Shown here piece by piece: positions 24,068 to 32,910 of a stretch of DNA of 64,000 nt. Source of the DNA: JAAXHV01 sp965207165 (lineage in GTDB: Bacteria > Pseudomonadota > Gammaproteobacteria > Eutrophobiales > Eutrophobiaceae); the NCBI GenBank assembly GCA_965207165.1, contig OZ242265.1:1736001-1800000 (forward strand), in the 5' to 3' direction. The notes under the pieces are model-generated. The model did not search any database and had not been told where the DNA came from. It saw only the letters and a program-made list of their open reading frames with translations. The stretch's first letter is position 1. Every line of letters begins with the position of its first letter. The translations under genes and the position numbers were made by a program.

Positions 24068-24859
24068 TCATGTAAACCGGACCGCAGCATTACCAATCCC
24101 CCCTATGGACAGACCCATGGAGTCGCCAGGCACCACCGGGTGCAGCGGGACCAGGGAACCCGACAGGATCACTTCACCGGCTTCCAGCTTGATGCCGTAT
24201 TCACCCAGGGTATTCGCCAGCCAGGCAACGCAGTTCACCGGCGAACCAAGCGCCGCGGCGCCGGCGCCGGTGGCGATGACCTCACCGTTCTTCGTATGCA
24301 CCATGCCGCACGTGACCAGGTCGACCTTACGCGGGTCAACGGCCCTGTCACCCAGCACGAACGATCCGCACGAGGCATTATCCGCAATCGTGTCCTGGAT
24401 CTTTATCTTCCAGTCGCGGATGCGGGAATCGACTATCTCGAAACAGGGCATCACGGCTTCGGTGGCGCGCAGGACTTCGGCATTGGTTACTCCCGGCCCA
24501 TCCAGGTCATGCTTGAGGATGAATGCGATTTCGCCCTCCGCCCTGGGCTGGATCATTTCCGAACTGATGGGTATTTCATCTCCGTTGTTGTACACCATGC
24601 GGTCCGTCAGGTAACCGAAGTCCGGCTGGTTCACCTGCAGCATATTCATCACGGCCTTGCTGGTGACACCGATCTTTTTGCCGATGATCTTCTCGCCATC
24701 ATGCAGGCGCCGCTGCAACAATTGCAGCGAGATGCGATAGGCATCCTCGATGGTAATACCCGGCTCCTGGTCCGTCAGGGGATCGATAGTCCGGCGTTCC
24801 CTCAGGCATTCGTAAAGCGTATTGCCGCAGGACAGTATTCTCTCTTCAGTCAAGCTCAT
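24068..24859 (-). CDS. dmpE: 2-oxopent-4-enoate hydratase (DmpE/XylJ type)
   Basis: Hydratase that adds water to 2-hydroxypenta-2,4-dienoate to give 4-hydroxy-2-oxopentanoate. From the ATG at 24859, which overlaps the preceding stop as ATGA, it has 263 residues. Diagnostic segments are KIIGKKIGVTSKAVMNMLQV, QPDFGYLTDRMVYNNGDEIP, QPRAEGEIAFILK, DWKIKIQDTIADNASCG and GSPVNCVAWLANTLG, all matching DmpE rather than DmpH. The overlap with the semialdehyde dehydrogenase gene indicates coupled translation. Confidence 0.92.
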   Translation of the reverse strand: MSLTEERILSCGNTLYECLRERRTIDPLTDQEPGITIEDAYRISLQLLQRRLHDGEKIIGKKIGVTSKAVMNMLQVNQPDFGYLTDRMVYNNGDEIPISSEMIQPRAEGEIAFILKHDLDGPGVTNAEVLRATEAVMPCFEIVDSRIRDWKIKIQDTIADNASCGSFVLGDRAVDPRKVDLVTCGMVHTKNGEVIATGAGAAALGSPVNCVAWLANTLGEYGIKLEAGEVILSGSLVPLHPVVPGDSMGLSIGGIGNAAVRFT

Positions 24860-26346
24860 AACTTCAGGCACACGTTGCGCATTTCCGTGTAAAACTCAAG
24901 CGAGTGTACACCACCTTCCCGGCCTATGCCCGATTGTTTGGAACCGCCGAACGGCGTCCTCAGGTCCCGCAGGAACCAGCAGTTGACCCAGGTAATACCC
25001 ACTTCAATGGCGGCGGCAACCCTGTGTGCGCGCGCCGCGTCCCCGGTCCAGATGGCCGTTGCCAGCCCGTAGGGCGTATCGTTGGCCATGCTGACGACCT
25101 CGGCTTCCTCGTCAAAAGGCTGAATATGGCAGCAGGGACCGAATATCTCTTCCCGGTTAACCGGCGAGGTCTCGGGCAGGCCGGTCCAGATAGTCGGATC
25201 CACCCAGAAACCGCCTCCAAGCTCTTCGGGCACCTGCGGGATAGCGCCGCCGGTAACAATTTGCGCGCCCTCTTCCCTGGCCTTTTCATAATAGGAAAGC
25301 ACTTTTTCCCGCTGCTGCCGGCTGATCATGGGTCCCAGCGTCGTCGTCGCGAGTTCGGGCCTGCCCTGCGCCAGGTTCTCCGCCCCAAGTTTGAGCCGGT
25401 CCACGAATTCGGCAAATATCGGACGCTCGACATAAACCCGTTCCGTCCCCAGGCAGACCTGGCCGCAATTTGCGAATGCCGAACGCATGGTTCCTTCTAT
25501 CGCCTTGTCCATATCGCAGTCGGCAAAGACCACACCCGCGTTCTTGCCGCCCAGTTCGAACGAAACGTCACGCAGGCCGACTGCCGCGGCCTTCATGATT
25601 TCGGTTCCCGTTACCGTCTCGCCGGTAAACGTGATGGCATCCACGCCGGGATGTTGCGTCAGAAACTGGCCGGCGGAATCGGGCCCGAATCCATGCACAA
25701 CGTTATATACCCCCGCAGGGATACCCACCGAGTTCATCACCTCGCCCAGCAGGGTCGCGGTAGCCGGGGTTTCCTCGGAGGGCTTGACTACCACGGCATT
25801 GCCGCAGGCCAGCGCCGGTCCCACCTTCCAGGTCATCAGCAGCAGGGGTAAATTCCAGGGACAGATGACGCCGACAACGCCCTTGGGCATGCGCACGGCG
25901 TAATTCAGCGCGCCGGCGCCATCCGGGGTATCCATCATGAAGGATTCCGCAGGAACATTCTTGATGACATCGGCAAAGATTTTGAAATTGGCTGCGCCCC
26001 GCGGGATATCGACGTGCCGTGCCAGCGACCAGGGTTTGCCGGTGTCCAGGCATTCCGCTTCAAGAAAATCGTCAAACCGGGCGTTGATACCGTCGGCAAG
26101 GTCGTACAACAATGCAACCCGCTGCTGTACGGTCATCGAACCCCAGGGACCGGTGAGGGCGTCGCGAGCCGCATTGACAGCCGCATCCACCTCTTCCCTG
26201 CCCGCCTCATGGACCTGTGCATAGGCCCCACCCGTTACCGGGTTGAGCGTATCAAACAACCGGCCGCCGGCAGACCCGGTAAATTCACCGTTGATAAAAT
26301 GACAGAACGGCGCGCCCGAAACCACCTGTTCAACTTTTGCATGCAT
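24856..26346 (-). CDS. dmpC: 2-hydroxymuconic semialdehyde dehydrogenase (DmpC/XylG type)
   Basis: NAD-dependent aldehyde dehydrogenase of 496 residues. Within the ALDH superfamily it best fits the meta-cleavage enzymes that oxidise 2-hydroxymuconate-6-semialdehyde to 2-hydroxymuconate. It has the cofactor motif TFTGETVTGTEIMKA, the general base Glu in FELGGKNAGVVF and the catalytic Cys in NCGQVCLGTERVYVE. PFGGSKQSGIGREGGVHSLE lies near the C-terminus. The next pathway step needs 4-oxalocrotonate tautomerase, a protein of about 62 residues that I did not find in this window. Confidence 0.9.
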   Translation of the reverse strand: MHAKVEQVVSGAPFCHFINGEFTGSAGGRLFDTLNPVTGGAYAQVHEAGREEVDAAVNAARDALTGPWGSMTVQQRVALLYDLADGINARFDDFLEAECLDTGKPWSLARHVDIPRGAANFKIFADVIKNVPAESFMMDTPDGAGALNYAVRMPKGVVGVICPWNLPLLLMTWKVGPALACGNAVVVKPSEETPATATLLGEVMNSVGIPAGVYNVVHGFGPDSAGQFLTQHPGVDAITFTGETVTGTEIMKAAAVGLRDVSFELGGKNAGVVFADCDMDKAIEGTMRSAFANCGQVCLGTERVYVERPIFAEFVDRLKLGAENLAQGRPELATTTLGPMISRQQREKVLSYYEKAREEGAQIVTGGAIPQVPEELGGGFWVDPTIWTGLPETSPVNREEIFGPCCHIQPFDEEAEVVSMANDTPYGLATAIWTGDAARAHRVAAAIEVGITWVNCWFLRDLRTPFGGSKQSGIGREGGVHSLEFYTEMRNVCLKL

Positions 26347-26362
26347 AATCTTCTAACCCCGC

Positions 26363-26791
26363 TTACTCAGACCCCAAACTCTGCAACGCATACTCCGCAA
26401 TCTCCTCATCCTGCTTCTCCGTCGCCCCTGAAACGCCAACAGCCCCGATACGGCGCCCGCCAACCTCAATGGGGACACCTCCGCCACAGGTCATCAACCG
26501 GTCCACGGACGGCAGGCCGGTTCTACACGGAATCGACAAGGTTTCAATTACATCTCCCCATTTCGACGTAGGCATTCCGAAGCTCATGGCCGTATAAGCC
26601 TTGCTGATGGCGACGTCGACGGAATGGAACGCCGAACCCGGCATGCGCAGAAACGCAGCCAGGTGTCCGCCGCTGTCCACAACCGCAACATTCACCTTCA
26701 CGTTCAATTCTACGGCGCGCCCGACAGCGGCCTGAACCAGCGCGTTGGCTGCCTCCCAATGTATGTTGCCCTGTTCCACTATTGTCTTCAT
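26363..26791 (-). CDS. GlcG/HbpS-like protein (DUF336)
   Basis: Small cytosolic protein of 142 residues of the GlcG/HbpS family, which often rides in operons for glycolate, diols or aromatic breakdown. Typical segments are VNVAVVDSGGHLAAFLRM, DVAISKAYTAMSFGM and GGVPIEVGGRRIGAVGVSGA. HbpS binds haem; other members bind small acids or stabilise enzymes. Here it lies between the GST and the semialdehyde dehydrogenase genes, 2 bases from the former and 16 from the latter, so it is certainly in the operon. Its role in this pathway is unknown. Confidence 0.85.
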   Translation of the reverse strand: MKTIVEQGNIHWEAANALVQAAVGRAVELNVKVNVAVVDSGGHLAAFLRMPGSAFHSVDVAISKAYTAMSFGMPTSKWGDVIETLSIPCRTGLPSVDRLMTCGGGVPIEVGGRRIGAVGVSGATEKQDEEIAEYALQSLGSE

Positions 26792-26793
26792 AG

Positions 26794-27585
26794 TTACCCC
26801 GTGCCCAGGTATTCCTGAATTTTACGCCAAGGTTGTTCACCCTTGCTGTTCAGTTGCGCCAGCTTTTCCACAGAAAAATCGGCTGCGACCCCGGTTTGAT
26901 ACGACGGCCGGTCCATACAGCGCTCGTACCAGGACGCAACATTTTTGCGGGACCGGTACCAGTCAGTCCAGCCGAACTGGTACAGGGTTTGAAAATAAGG
27001 CGCCATGGCCGCGTCAGCCAGGGAGAACCGATCGCCGGCCAGCCAGTCCTGTTCCTCCAGCAAGCGTTCCATATCGGCAATGGTCTTTTCATAGGTAGCG
27101 ACGGCATCCTTGATATCGGGCGCGTCATAACCCTGTTTCAACAACCGCCGCTGCCGTTCGCGCCGGGGTTTTTCCACGACCCGGTCGATAATGGCATCCA
27201 TCTCCGCTGCCGACAGTTGTTTCAGTTTGTCCGCCATCAGCAGCGGCCATTGCAGAGCGCCGCAACTGGGATGAACCTTGATATCCACGTGTTTCATCCA
27301 GAAACGCATGCGCGCCCGTTGGACGGGGTCGTCCGGCCGCAGTTCCGGACCCGGAAATTTATCCTCCAGGTACTCACAGATAATGGATGATTCGATGACA
27401 GGCTGTCCGTCATCGACCAGGGTAGGCACCACACCCAGGGGATTCAGCTTGAGATATTCAGGAGAGAGATTTTCCTTTTCCGCAAGTTCCACGTGGCGCT
27501 TGCGCCAGTCCAGCTGTTTCTCCGTCAGGACAATACGCACCTTCTGGGCACAGGGAGACATGGGATGAGTATATAATTCCAGCAT
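26794..27585 (-). CDS. Glutathione S-transferase family protein
   Basis: Cytosolic GST of 263 residues, longer than the usual 200-220. The N-terminal thioredoxin domain has YTHPMSPCAQKVRIVL, with the Ser/Cys active site, and VVPTLVDDGQPVIESSIICE, which contains the cis-Pro and the glutathione-binding ES pair. The extended helical domain has an insertion with WMKHVDIKVHP, as seen in LigE/LigF-like GSTs that cleave aryl ethers. It is the first gene of the cluster, facing the GntR gene. Glutathione-dependent dehalogenation, ether cleavage or isomerisation of an aromatic intermediate are all possible. Confidence 0.85.
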   Translation of the reverse strand: MLELYTHPMSPCAQKVRIVLTEKQLDWRKRHVELAEKENLSPEYLKLNPLGVVPTLVDDGQPVIESSIICEYLEDKFPGPELRPDDPVQRARMRFWMKHVDIKVHPSCGALQWPLLMADKLKQLSAAEMDAIIDRVVEKPRRERQRRLLKQGYDAPDIKDAVATYEKTIADMERLLEEQDWLAGDRFSLADAAMAPYFQTLYQFGWTDWYRSRKNVASWYERCMDRPSYQTGVAADFSVEKLAQLNSKGEQPWRKIQEYLGTG

Positions 27586-27819
27586 AGCGTTTTCTTATGT
27601 CGACAATATTACCGGCGCTGTCGCACACAGGACAAATAGTTAGATCGCAACCGTGTATAAAGGATATAATAATTTTTGTTTGTGGGGCTGAATTATATCG
27701 ATATTTTTTTCATTTATCGATATTTTTGAAATGACAGTAAACCCGATCACTGGTTTATCCGTAATATCGTTTTAACTTGGGCTGGCTTGGTCAATTTTAA
27801 CCGTGACTGTCTGTTAACA
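27586..27819. promoter_or_regulatory. Divergent GST/GntR control region with two ATCGATATTTTT sites
   Basis: This AT-rich gap drives the large minus-strand cluster and the plus-strand GntR gene. Two copies of ATCGATATTTTT lie at about 27697-27708 and 27716-27727, about two helical turns apart. The same core is in the palindrome at 17531-17546. I read them as candidate operators; no -10/-35 pair is convincing enough to assign. Confidence 0.5.
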
Positions 27820-28515
27820 ATGCGGGCTAAAACACTCGTTGAATCATCATATAACCGGCTACGTTCCGACATCATAGCCGGAAAACTCGCTCCGGGCGCC
27901 AAACTCCGCATCGAGGAACTGCGGGATGACTACCGGATCGGGGCAAGCCCCTTGCGGGAGGCGTTGAACCGGCTCGCCGGAGAAGGTTTCGTCACGGTTG
28001 AAGAGCAACGCGGCTTCAAGGTCGCGCCGGTTTCTCCGGATGATCTCAAGGACCTCAGCCGCATGCGCATCATGCTGGAATGCGAAGCATTGCGGGAGAG
28101 TATCAGCAACGGCGATGACGAATGGGAGGCAAACCTGCTCGCTGCCCACCATCGACTGCAGAAAGCCGAACGGAGCTTCGGCAAGAACCTGGACGAGTGG
28201 GAACAACGCAATGAAGAATTTCACGAAGCCCTGGTAGCAGCCTGCACCTCCTCCTGGTTACTACGTCTGCGCCATGTTCTCTACGAACAGCACAAGCGGT
28301 ACCGGTTCATCGCCATCCTCTCGCACCAGCAGGACCGTGACGTCCACCGGGAACACCGGGAAATTCTGGAGGCAACCCTGGCTCGCGATGTGAAAGCAGC
28401 TATTGAGGCTACGGAACGTCACATACAGTTTACGCTGGAAAGCAGTATCCGGGTATTTACCGTACTGGATAAAAACAACCGGGAACCGGATGCACCCCTG
28501 CAGTTAGTGCAGTAA
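27820..28515 (+). CDS. GntR-family regulator, FCD domain
   Basis: Transcription regulator of 231 residues from the ATG at 27820; an upstream TTG at 27787 would add 11 residues. The N-terminal winged helix has ESSYNRLRSDIIAGKLAPGA and IGASPLREALNRLAGEGFVT, the FadR-subfamily signature. The C-terminal all-helical FCD domain has metal/ligand residues in NEEFHEALVAAC and DVHREHREILEA. It is divergent from the catabolic cluster and upstream of a TonB receptor, so it most likely represses one or both until an aromatic acid or CoA-type ligand binds. Confidence 0.9.
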   Translation: MRAKTLVESSYNRLRSDIIAGKLAPGAKLRIEELRDDYRIGASPLREALNRLAGEGFVTVEEQRGFKVAPVSPDDLKDLSRMRIMLECEALRESISNGDDEWEANLLAAHHRLQKAERSFGKNLDEWEQRNEEFHEALVAACTSSWLLRLRHVLYEQHKRYRFIAILSHQQDRDVHREHREILEATLARDVKAAIEATERHIQFTLESSIRVFTVLDKNNREPDAPLQLVQ

Positions 28516-28567
28516 TAACTGATCATTCGTCTTTATTCACAATCCTGAAAACTATTTCGTACAAGCC

Positions 28568-30862
28568 ATGACTACAATAAAATCCTGCCTGTTTCACCTG
28601 TTTGTTCTTATCACCCTGGTACCGTGGGCCATCGCTGCACAGGAGAGAAGGCCGCTTCTCGAAGAGATCATCGTCACTGCGGAAAAACGTTCCGAAAGCC
28701 TGCAGGACCTGTCCCAGGCGGTCACCGCGCTGTCCGGAGCAGATATTGATAACCGGAACCTTACCAGCTTTGTAGACCTGAGCAGCATCGCCCCCGGCGT
28801 GACCGTCGCAAAGAACGAAGGTTTCAAGACCGTCATCGCCATCCGCGGGGTGGGTAACGAAGCCAACCAGAACGCTATCGCCAACCCGTCGGTGTCCTAC
28901 CACCTGGACGGCATTTACGTGGCCTCGCCTTTTGCCCTGCACACGGATTTCCTGGACCTCGAACGTATCGAGGTGTTGCGCGGTCCCCAGGGTACCCTGT
29001 TCGGCCAGAACTCCACGGGCGGCGCCATTAACGTGATAACCCAGGCGCCCGACACCGAAGAATTTTCCGGCAAGGCCGACATCACCGTGGGCAACTACAG
29101 CCTGATCAGGGCGCGAGGTTCGGTAAACGTTCCGGTAAGCGATACGGTGGCCCTGCGCGCCTCCATCGCGTCACACAACCACGACGGCTTCAGCAGGAAT
29201 ATCGTCGTGGACCAGGGACTGGACCAGGCAGACAGCATCTCCGCCCGCGCCCGGCTGCTCTGGGCGCCCATGGAGAACCTGCGCTTTAACTTCACCGCCC
29301 AGTATTACGATGAAAACACGAATGGCGCGGCGCAAAAAGGCATCCTGGACTCCACCCCAAATCCGCGCCGGCTGACCCAGGATTGGCACAGCAGTTATGA
29401 ACTGGAAAGCCAGTTGTACAGCCTGGTTGCCGAATGGGATTTAGCGGCTTTCACGGTGCGCTCGCTGACCAGTTACCAGGATGACGATATCGCCATAGTA
29501 CGGGATAACGACCGCCATGATTTCGTGAACCTGATCAACCAGGGCATCTTCCTGCTGCCCTCGATTTTCGACCCGGAGACCAATCGGCAGAAGACCTTCA
29601 CCCAGGAACTCAACCTGATATCCGCAGAGCCCCTGTTCGGCCGGCTGGACTGGGTGGCCGGGGTCTTCTATCTCGATACCGAGGTGGACATCCTTATTCG
29701 TGAATACATTGACTTCAATGTCGACGGCACCTACGGACCCGGCACCGTGACAGTGGAGGAAGTGCTGAACTTCGGGGGGGAAGTCGGCTTTATCTCCGAT
29801 TCCAAACCTGAGCGGGATTCAGTCTCCGTGTACGGCCAGGGAACTTTTCACCTGACCGACCGCATGCGCCTGATCGCCGGCCTGCGCTATACGGATGACG
29901 AGGTCTATTCCGAAGTAACCAATTTCTTCGGCCGCGGCGGTACCGCGGTCCTCGAAGTACAAAGTGAGAAACTTACCGGCCGTGGCGTGGTCGAATTCGA
30001 CATGAATGATGACACCATGGTATATGCCTCCTACACCCGCGGCTTCAAACCCGGCGGCAGCAACCTGACCTACGGCCGCGAGGATATCATCGCCCCCATC
30101 GTGGTGCTGCCGACTTTCAAGGATGAAACGGTTGATGCCTGGGAGTTGGGCATCAAAACGGATTTCGCCGACAACCGGGTGCGCCTGAACGCCGCCGCCT
30201 TCTACTACGAATACAAGAACCTGCAATACCAGGCTACGGACCCCGAGCTGTTTGAGGGCGGTGTCGGCAACCTGCCGGAATCCGAGATTTACGGTGCGGA
30301 ACTGGAACTGCTGGCTTTCATTACCGACAGGTTTACCCTGGATGCCCGCCTGTCCTGGCTGGAGACGGAGATCTCCGAGTCGCACCTGGCGCTGGATAAC
30401 GTGCAGTCGGACGAGGCAACGAATGCGCTGCTGCCCCAATGCAACTTCAACATTTTCTGTGACGACATACAGCGGGCGCGCGCCGAGGCGGTCACGGACG
30501 TGAAGGGTAATGAACTGGCCAAGACGCCCAATTTCACCGCAGACGTCATGCTGCGTTACTCAGGCAGACTGGGCAGCCTGGCTGATATCGAAGGCAGCGT
30601 ACAGTATATTTACCGCGACGGCTTCCAGCATCGCATCTTCAACAACCCGCAGACCGACGATGTGCCCAGCTATGACATCGTTAACCTGATGCTGACAATC
30701 AGGCCCGATGCCTGGCCCTGGTACATCGACCTGATGGGGATGAACCTGGCTGACGAAGACGGCATCAATGCCCGTTTTACCGACGTTTTCGGCGTGGGCG
30801 CCACCGGTGATGAACTGATTGCGCCGAGGCAGTACATGGTGCGTTTCGGCATGGAATTCTGA
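28568..30862 (+). CDS. TonB-dependent outer-membrane receptor
   Basis: Outer-membrane active transporter of 764 residues. It has a signal peptide (LFVLITLVPWAIAAQ), a plug domain beginning LEEIIVTAEKRSESLQDLSQ (TonB-box region) with VLRGPQGTLFGQNSTGGAIN, and a 22-strand barrel ending in Phe (YMVRFGMEF). It lacks the STN signalling domain. The gene is 52 bases downstream of the GntR regulator and could import the compound degraded by the divergent cluster. That is inferred from location; iron-siderophore or vitamin uptake cannot be excluded. Confidence 0.9.
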   Translation: MTTIKSCLFHLFVLITLVPWAIAAQERRPLLEEIIVTAEKRSESLQDLSQAVTALSGADIDNRNLTSFVDLSSIAPGVTVAKNEGFKTVIAIRGVGNEANQNAIANPSVSYHLDGIYVASPFALHTDFLDLERIEVLRGPQGTLFGQNSTGGAINVITQAPDTEEFSGKADITVGNYSLIRARGSVNVPVSDTVALRASIASHNHDGFSRNIVVDQGLDQADSISARARLLWAPMENLRFNFTAQYYDENTNGAAQKGILDSTPNPRRLTQDWHSSYELESQLYSLVAEWDLAAFTVRSLTSYQDDDIAIVRDNDRHDFVNLINQGIFLLPSIFDPETNRQKTFTQELNLISAEPLFGRLDWVAGVFYLDTEVDILIREYIDFNVDGTYGPGTVTVEEVLNFGGEVGFISDSKPERDSVSVYGQGTFHLTDRMRLIAGLRYTDDEVYSEVTNFFGRGGTAVLEVQSEKLTGRGVVEFDMNDDTMVYASYTRGFKPGGSNLTYGREDIIAPIVVLPTFKDETVDAWELGIKTDFADNRVRLNAAAFYYEYKNLQYQATDPELFEGGVGNLPESEIYGAELELLAFITDRFTLDARLSWLETEISESHLALDNVQSDEATNALLPQCNFNIFCDDIQRARAEAVTDVKGNELAKTPNFTADVMLRYSGRLGSLADIEGSVQYIYRDGFQHRIFNNPQTDDVPSYDIVNLMLTIRPDAWPWYIDLMGMNLADEDGINARFTDVFGVGATGDELIAPRQYMVRFGMEF

Positions 30863-30864
30863 TC

Positions 30865-31524
30865 GTGCCCGGTAGAGTATCACTGTCAAAAAACCTTTCC
30901 CTGCAGCACTCGGTCAGTGTTGCCCATAAGGCCCTTGAGAAGGGCGGATCAGTCAAGCTGGACAGGAAAGGCGCCCTGGAAGTGACAGGCGGCACCTTTC
31001 TTGGAAGGATAGTACGTTATTTCAGGAGCCGTATCTTCCCGGACAAGATCAGACAACAGAATCATGCTGTCATTGCCGCCTTGAATGAGACGATAAACAA
31101 AGAATTCGGAACCGGCCACCGGTTAAAAATTCAAACCGTTTTAAACAATGCTGAATCCAACCGGCATTTTTTAAGGTCCTTTATCAATACTGTCAGCGAG
31201 ATCCGCGCCGGCGCTGAATACAAACCTGCAAAGAGCACTGCGGGAGAAGTTCGAAACGCCCGGAGGCTCGGCTTTGCCGCTAATGTCACTGCGAAAAAAT
31301 CGAAACAGGCGCAACCGGCAGCATCCGCAGGCGAGACCCTGACTGCCAGGGCACAGTTGTTCTGGTACAACCGGACTATGAATGATTTATATATCCGCTT
31401 TCCGAAACTCCGTAACCTGCCTGCCATAACAACATTGAAACTGGATACGAAGCCCACAGTGAAGGATGCCGTAGCAGCCTATGAGCCACGTACCCGTTCC
31501 ATGGAACTTGCTTCTCAAGAGTAA
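30865..31524 (+). CDS. N-terminal part of a disrupted effector-like protein
   Basis: Starts with GTG two bases after the TonB receptor stop; 219 residues, no signal peptide, basic, low complexity around 120-155. I recognise no whole-length family. The last native codon seems to be Ser217, after which the frame reads two codons and stops inside the left end of the integrase element. The bases CTTCTCA at 31511-31517 recur at 35404-35410, in the same frame, just before the HExxH domain. Joining there gives one open frame of about 352 residues. The segment VAAYEPRTRSMELAS would then precede the zincin helix. A CesT-like chaperone gene follows the 3' half, so a type III secretion effector is the best guess. 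Confidence 0.55.
   Translation: MPGRVSLSKNLSLQHSVSVAHKALEKGGSVKLDRKGALEVTGGTFLGRIVRYFRSRIFPDKIRQQNHAVIAALNETINKEFGTGHRLKIQTVLNNAESNRHFLRSFINTVSEIRAGAEYKPAKSTAGEVRNARRLGFAANVTAKKSKQAQPAASAGETLTARAQLFWYNRTMNDLYIRFPKLRNLPAITTLKLDTKPTVKDAVAAYEPRTRSMELASQE
31511..31517. repeat. Candidate attL core CTTCTCA
   Basis: This seven-base sequence is repeated directly at 35404-35410. Both copies have TCT in the same reading frame of the split gene. The core is very short, so chance must be allowed for. Confidence 0.4.
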
Positions 31525-31670
31525 AACCACCGTTTTTTGCGTTCCATTCCTTTCCCTTGTATTCCATAACTATTTGATATTATTACAAATGTGTTGTTGA
31601 CGGTTATTTTTCCTTCCTGTATAGTTCCGTGTGTATCGTTGGATCAATCGTTGGATCAGGAGAAAATACC

Positions 31671-32858
31671 ATGCAACAATTTACTGACGCAAAAGCCCGA
31701 AGATTAAGCGCCCCCGGCTTTCACACCGTGGATACGACACTGTATCTGAGAATCACTGACAGGGGCAAATACTGGGTACAGCGAATCACGATTAGAGGCA
31801 AGCGCCACGATCTGGGTCTGGGTGCGTTTCCCGTCGTGAGTGTGGACGAGGCCCGGGAGACGGCGTTTCACAACCGGCGGCTGGTCCGCGCCGGCGGGGA
31901 TCCGCTGACAGAAAAGCGCAAGGCGATGAAACCGACCTTTGAAGCGGCGGCAATGGCGTCTCTGGACAGCCTGCGGCCGACATGGCGCAGTGGCAAGACT
32001 GAAAAGGACTGGCTGCGCTGCATGGACACGTATGTCCTCCCGCATATCGGGCATAAGCGGATAGACCTGATAGACCGGACGGACATTCTTGATATTCTGG
32101 TTCCTGTGTGGAACAAAAAAAACGCAACGGCGCTCCGGTTAAGAGGCTGGATCAAGGCCGTTTTTTCCTGGGCGCAGGCATTCGGCCATATCGAGACCAA
32201 CCTGGCCGGCGACGCCATCAGTGCGGCGCTGCCAAAGCAGGCCGGTAAAACCAGGCATCACAGGGCATTGCACCATGCCGAGGTCAGGGACGCGTTGAAT
32301 CAGACCGACAAGGCGCAGGCCTGTGACGCTGCGAAACTGTGCCTGCGGTTTATCGCATTAACGGCTGCCCGGAGCGTTGAGGCACGGGCCGCACGCTGGA
32401 GTGAGATTGACCTTGAAGCTAAAACCTGGTCCATACCGGCGGAGCGCATGAAAACGAACCGGGAGCATAGAGTGCCCTTATCAGACCAGTCGATAGACGT
32501 ACTGGAAAAGGCCAAAGTGCTGCGGGACAAGTCAGATATTATTTTCGCGTCACCCATGAAACACGGTAGGCCGCTAACCAATGCAACGATGATGGTGTTT
32601 CTGCAGAGGGCGGGGCTGGCTGACCGGGCAACGGTGCACGGCCTGAGATCGTCATTCCGTGACTGGTGCGCCGAAAGCGGTAAAGATCGGCAACTGGCGG
32701 AAATGGCCCTGGCGCACGTGGTGCCGGGTGTTGAAGGCAGTTACTTCAGATCGGACCTGTACGCACGGCGTGAGCGCCTTATGCAGCAGTGGGGGGATTA
32801 TATCACCGGTGTGGGTCCGGCGAAGGTGGTGAGGTTGAATTCGGGTAGAAACCCTTAA
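31671..32858 (+). CDS. Tyrosine-type site-specific integrase
   Basis: Integrase of 395 residues. I chose the ATG at 31671, preceded by AGGAGAAAATACC; the frame is open from 31629. The N-terminal DUF4102 arm-binding domain has TLYLRITDRGKYWVQRI and LGLGAFPVVSVDEARE, as in P4-like integrases. A SAM-like core-binding domain follows. The catalytic domain shows Arg in LTAARSVEARAARW, HGLR in TVHGLRSSFRDWC, a second His in MALAHVVPG and the nucleophile Tyr in GSYFRSDLYARR. All active residues are present, so it may be functional. P4-like enzymes usually target tRNA genes; none is here. Confidence 0.93.
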   Translation: MQQFTDAKARRLSAPGFHTVDTTLYLRITDRGKYWVQRITIRGKRHDLGLGAFPVVSVDEARETAFHNRRLVRAGGDPLTEKRKAMKPTFEAAAMASLDSLRPTWRSGKTEKDWLRCMDTYVLPHIGHKRIDLIDRTDILDILVPVWNKKNATALRLRGWIKAVFSWAQAFGHIETNLAGDAISAALPKQAGKTRHHRALHHAEVRDALNQTDKAQACDAAKLCLRFIALTAARSVEARAARWSEIDLEAKTWSIPAERMKTNREHRVPLSDQSIDVLEKAKVLRDKSDIIFASPMKHGRPLTNATMMVFLQRAGLADRATVHGLRSSFRDWCAESGKDRQLAEMALAHVVPGVEGSYFRSDLYARRERLMQQWGDYITGVGPAKVVRLNSGRNP

Positions 32859-32910
32859 CGGGAAGACTTGATAACAGGCGGCACCTGCGAATAATTTGAG
32901 ATAATCCAAT

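Noticed and set aside
23100..26346. Second, separate hydratase pathway from the DmpE/DmpH similarity
   Set aside because: The two related proteins match DmpE and DmpH separately and both are needed in one pathway, so they are not redundant copies.
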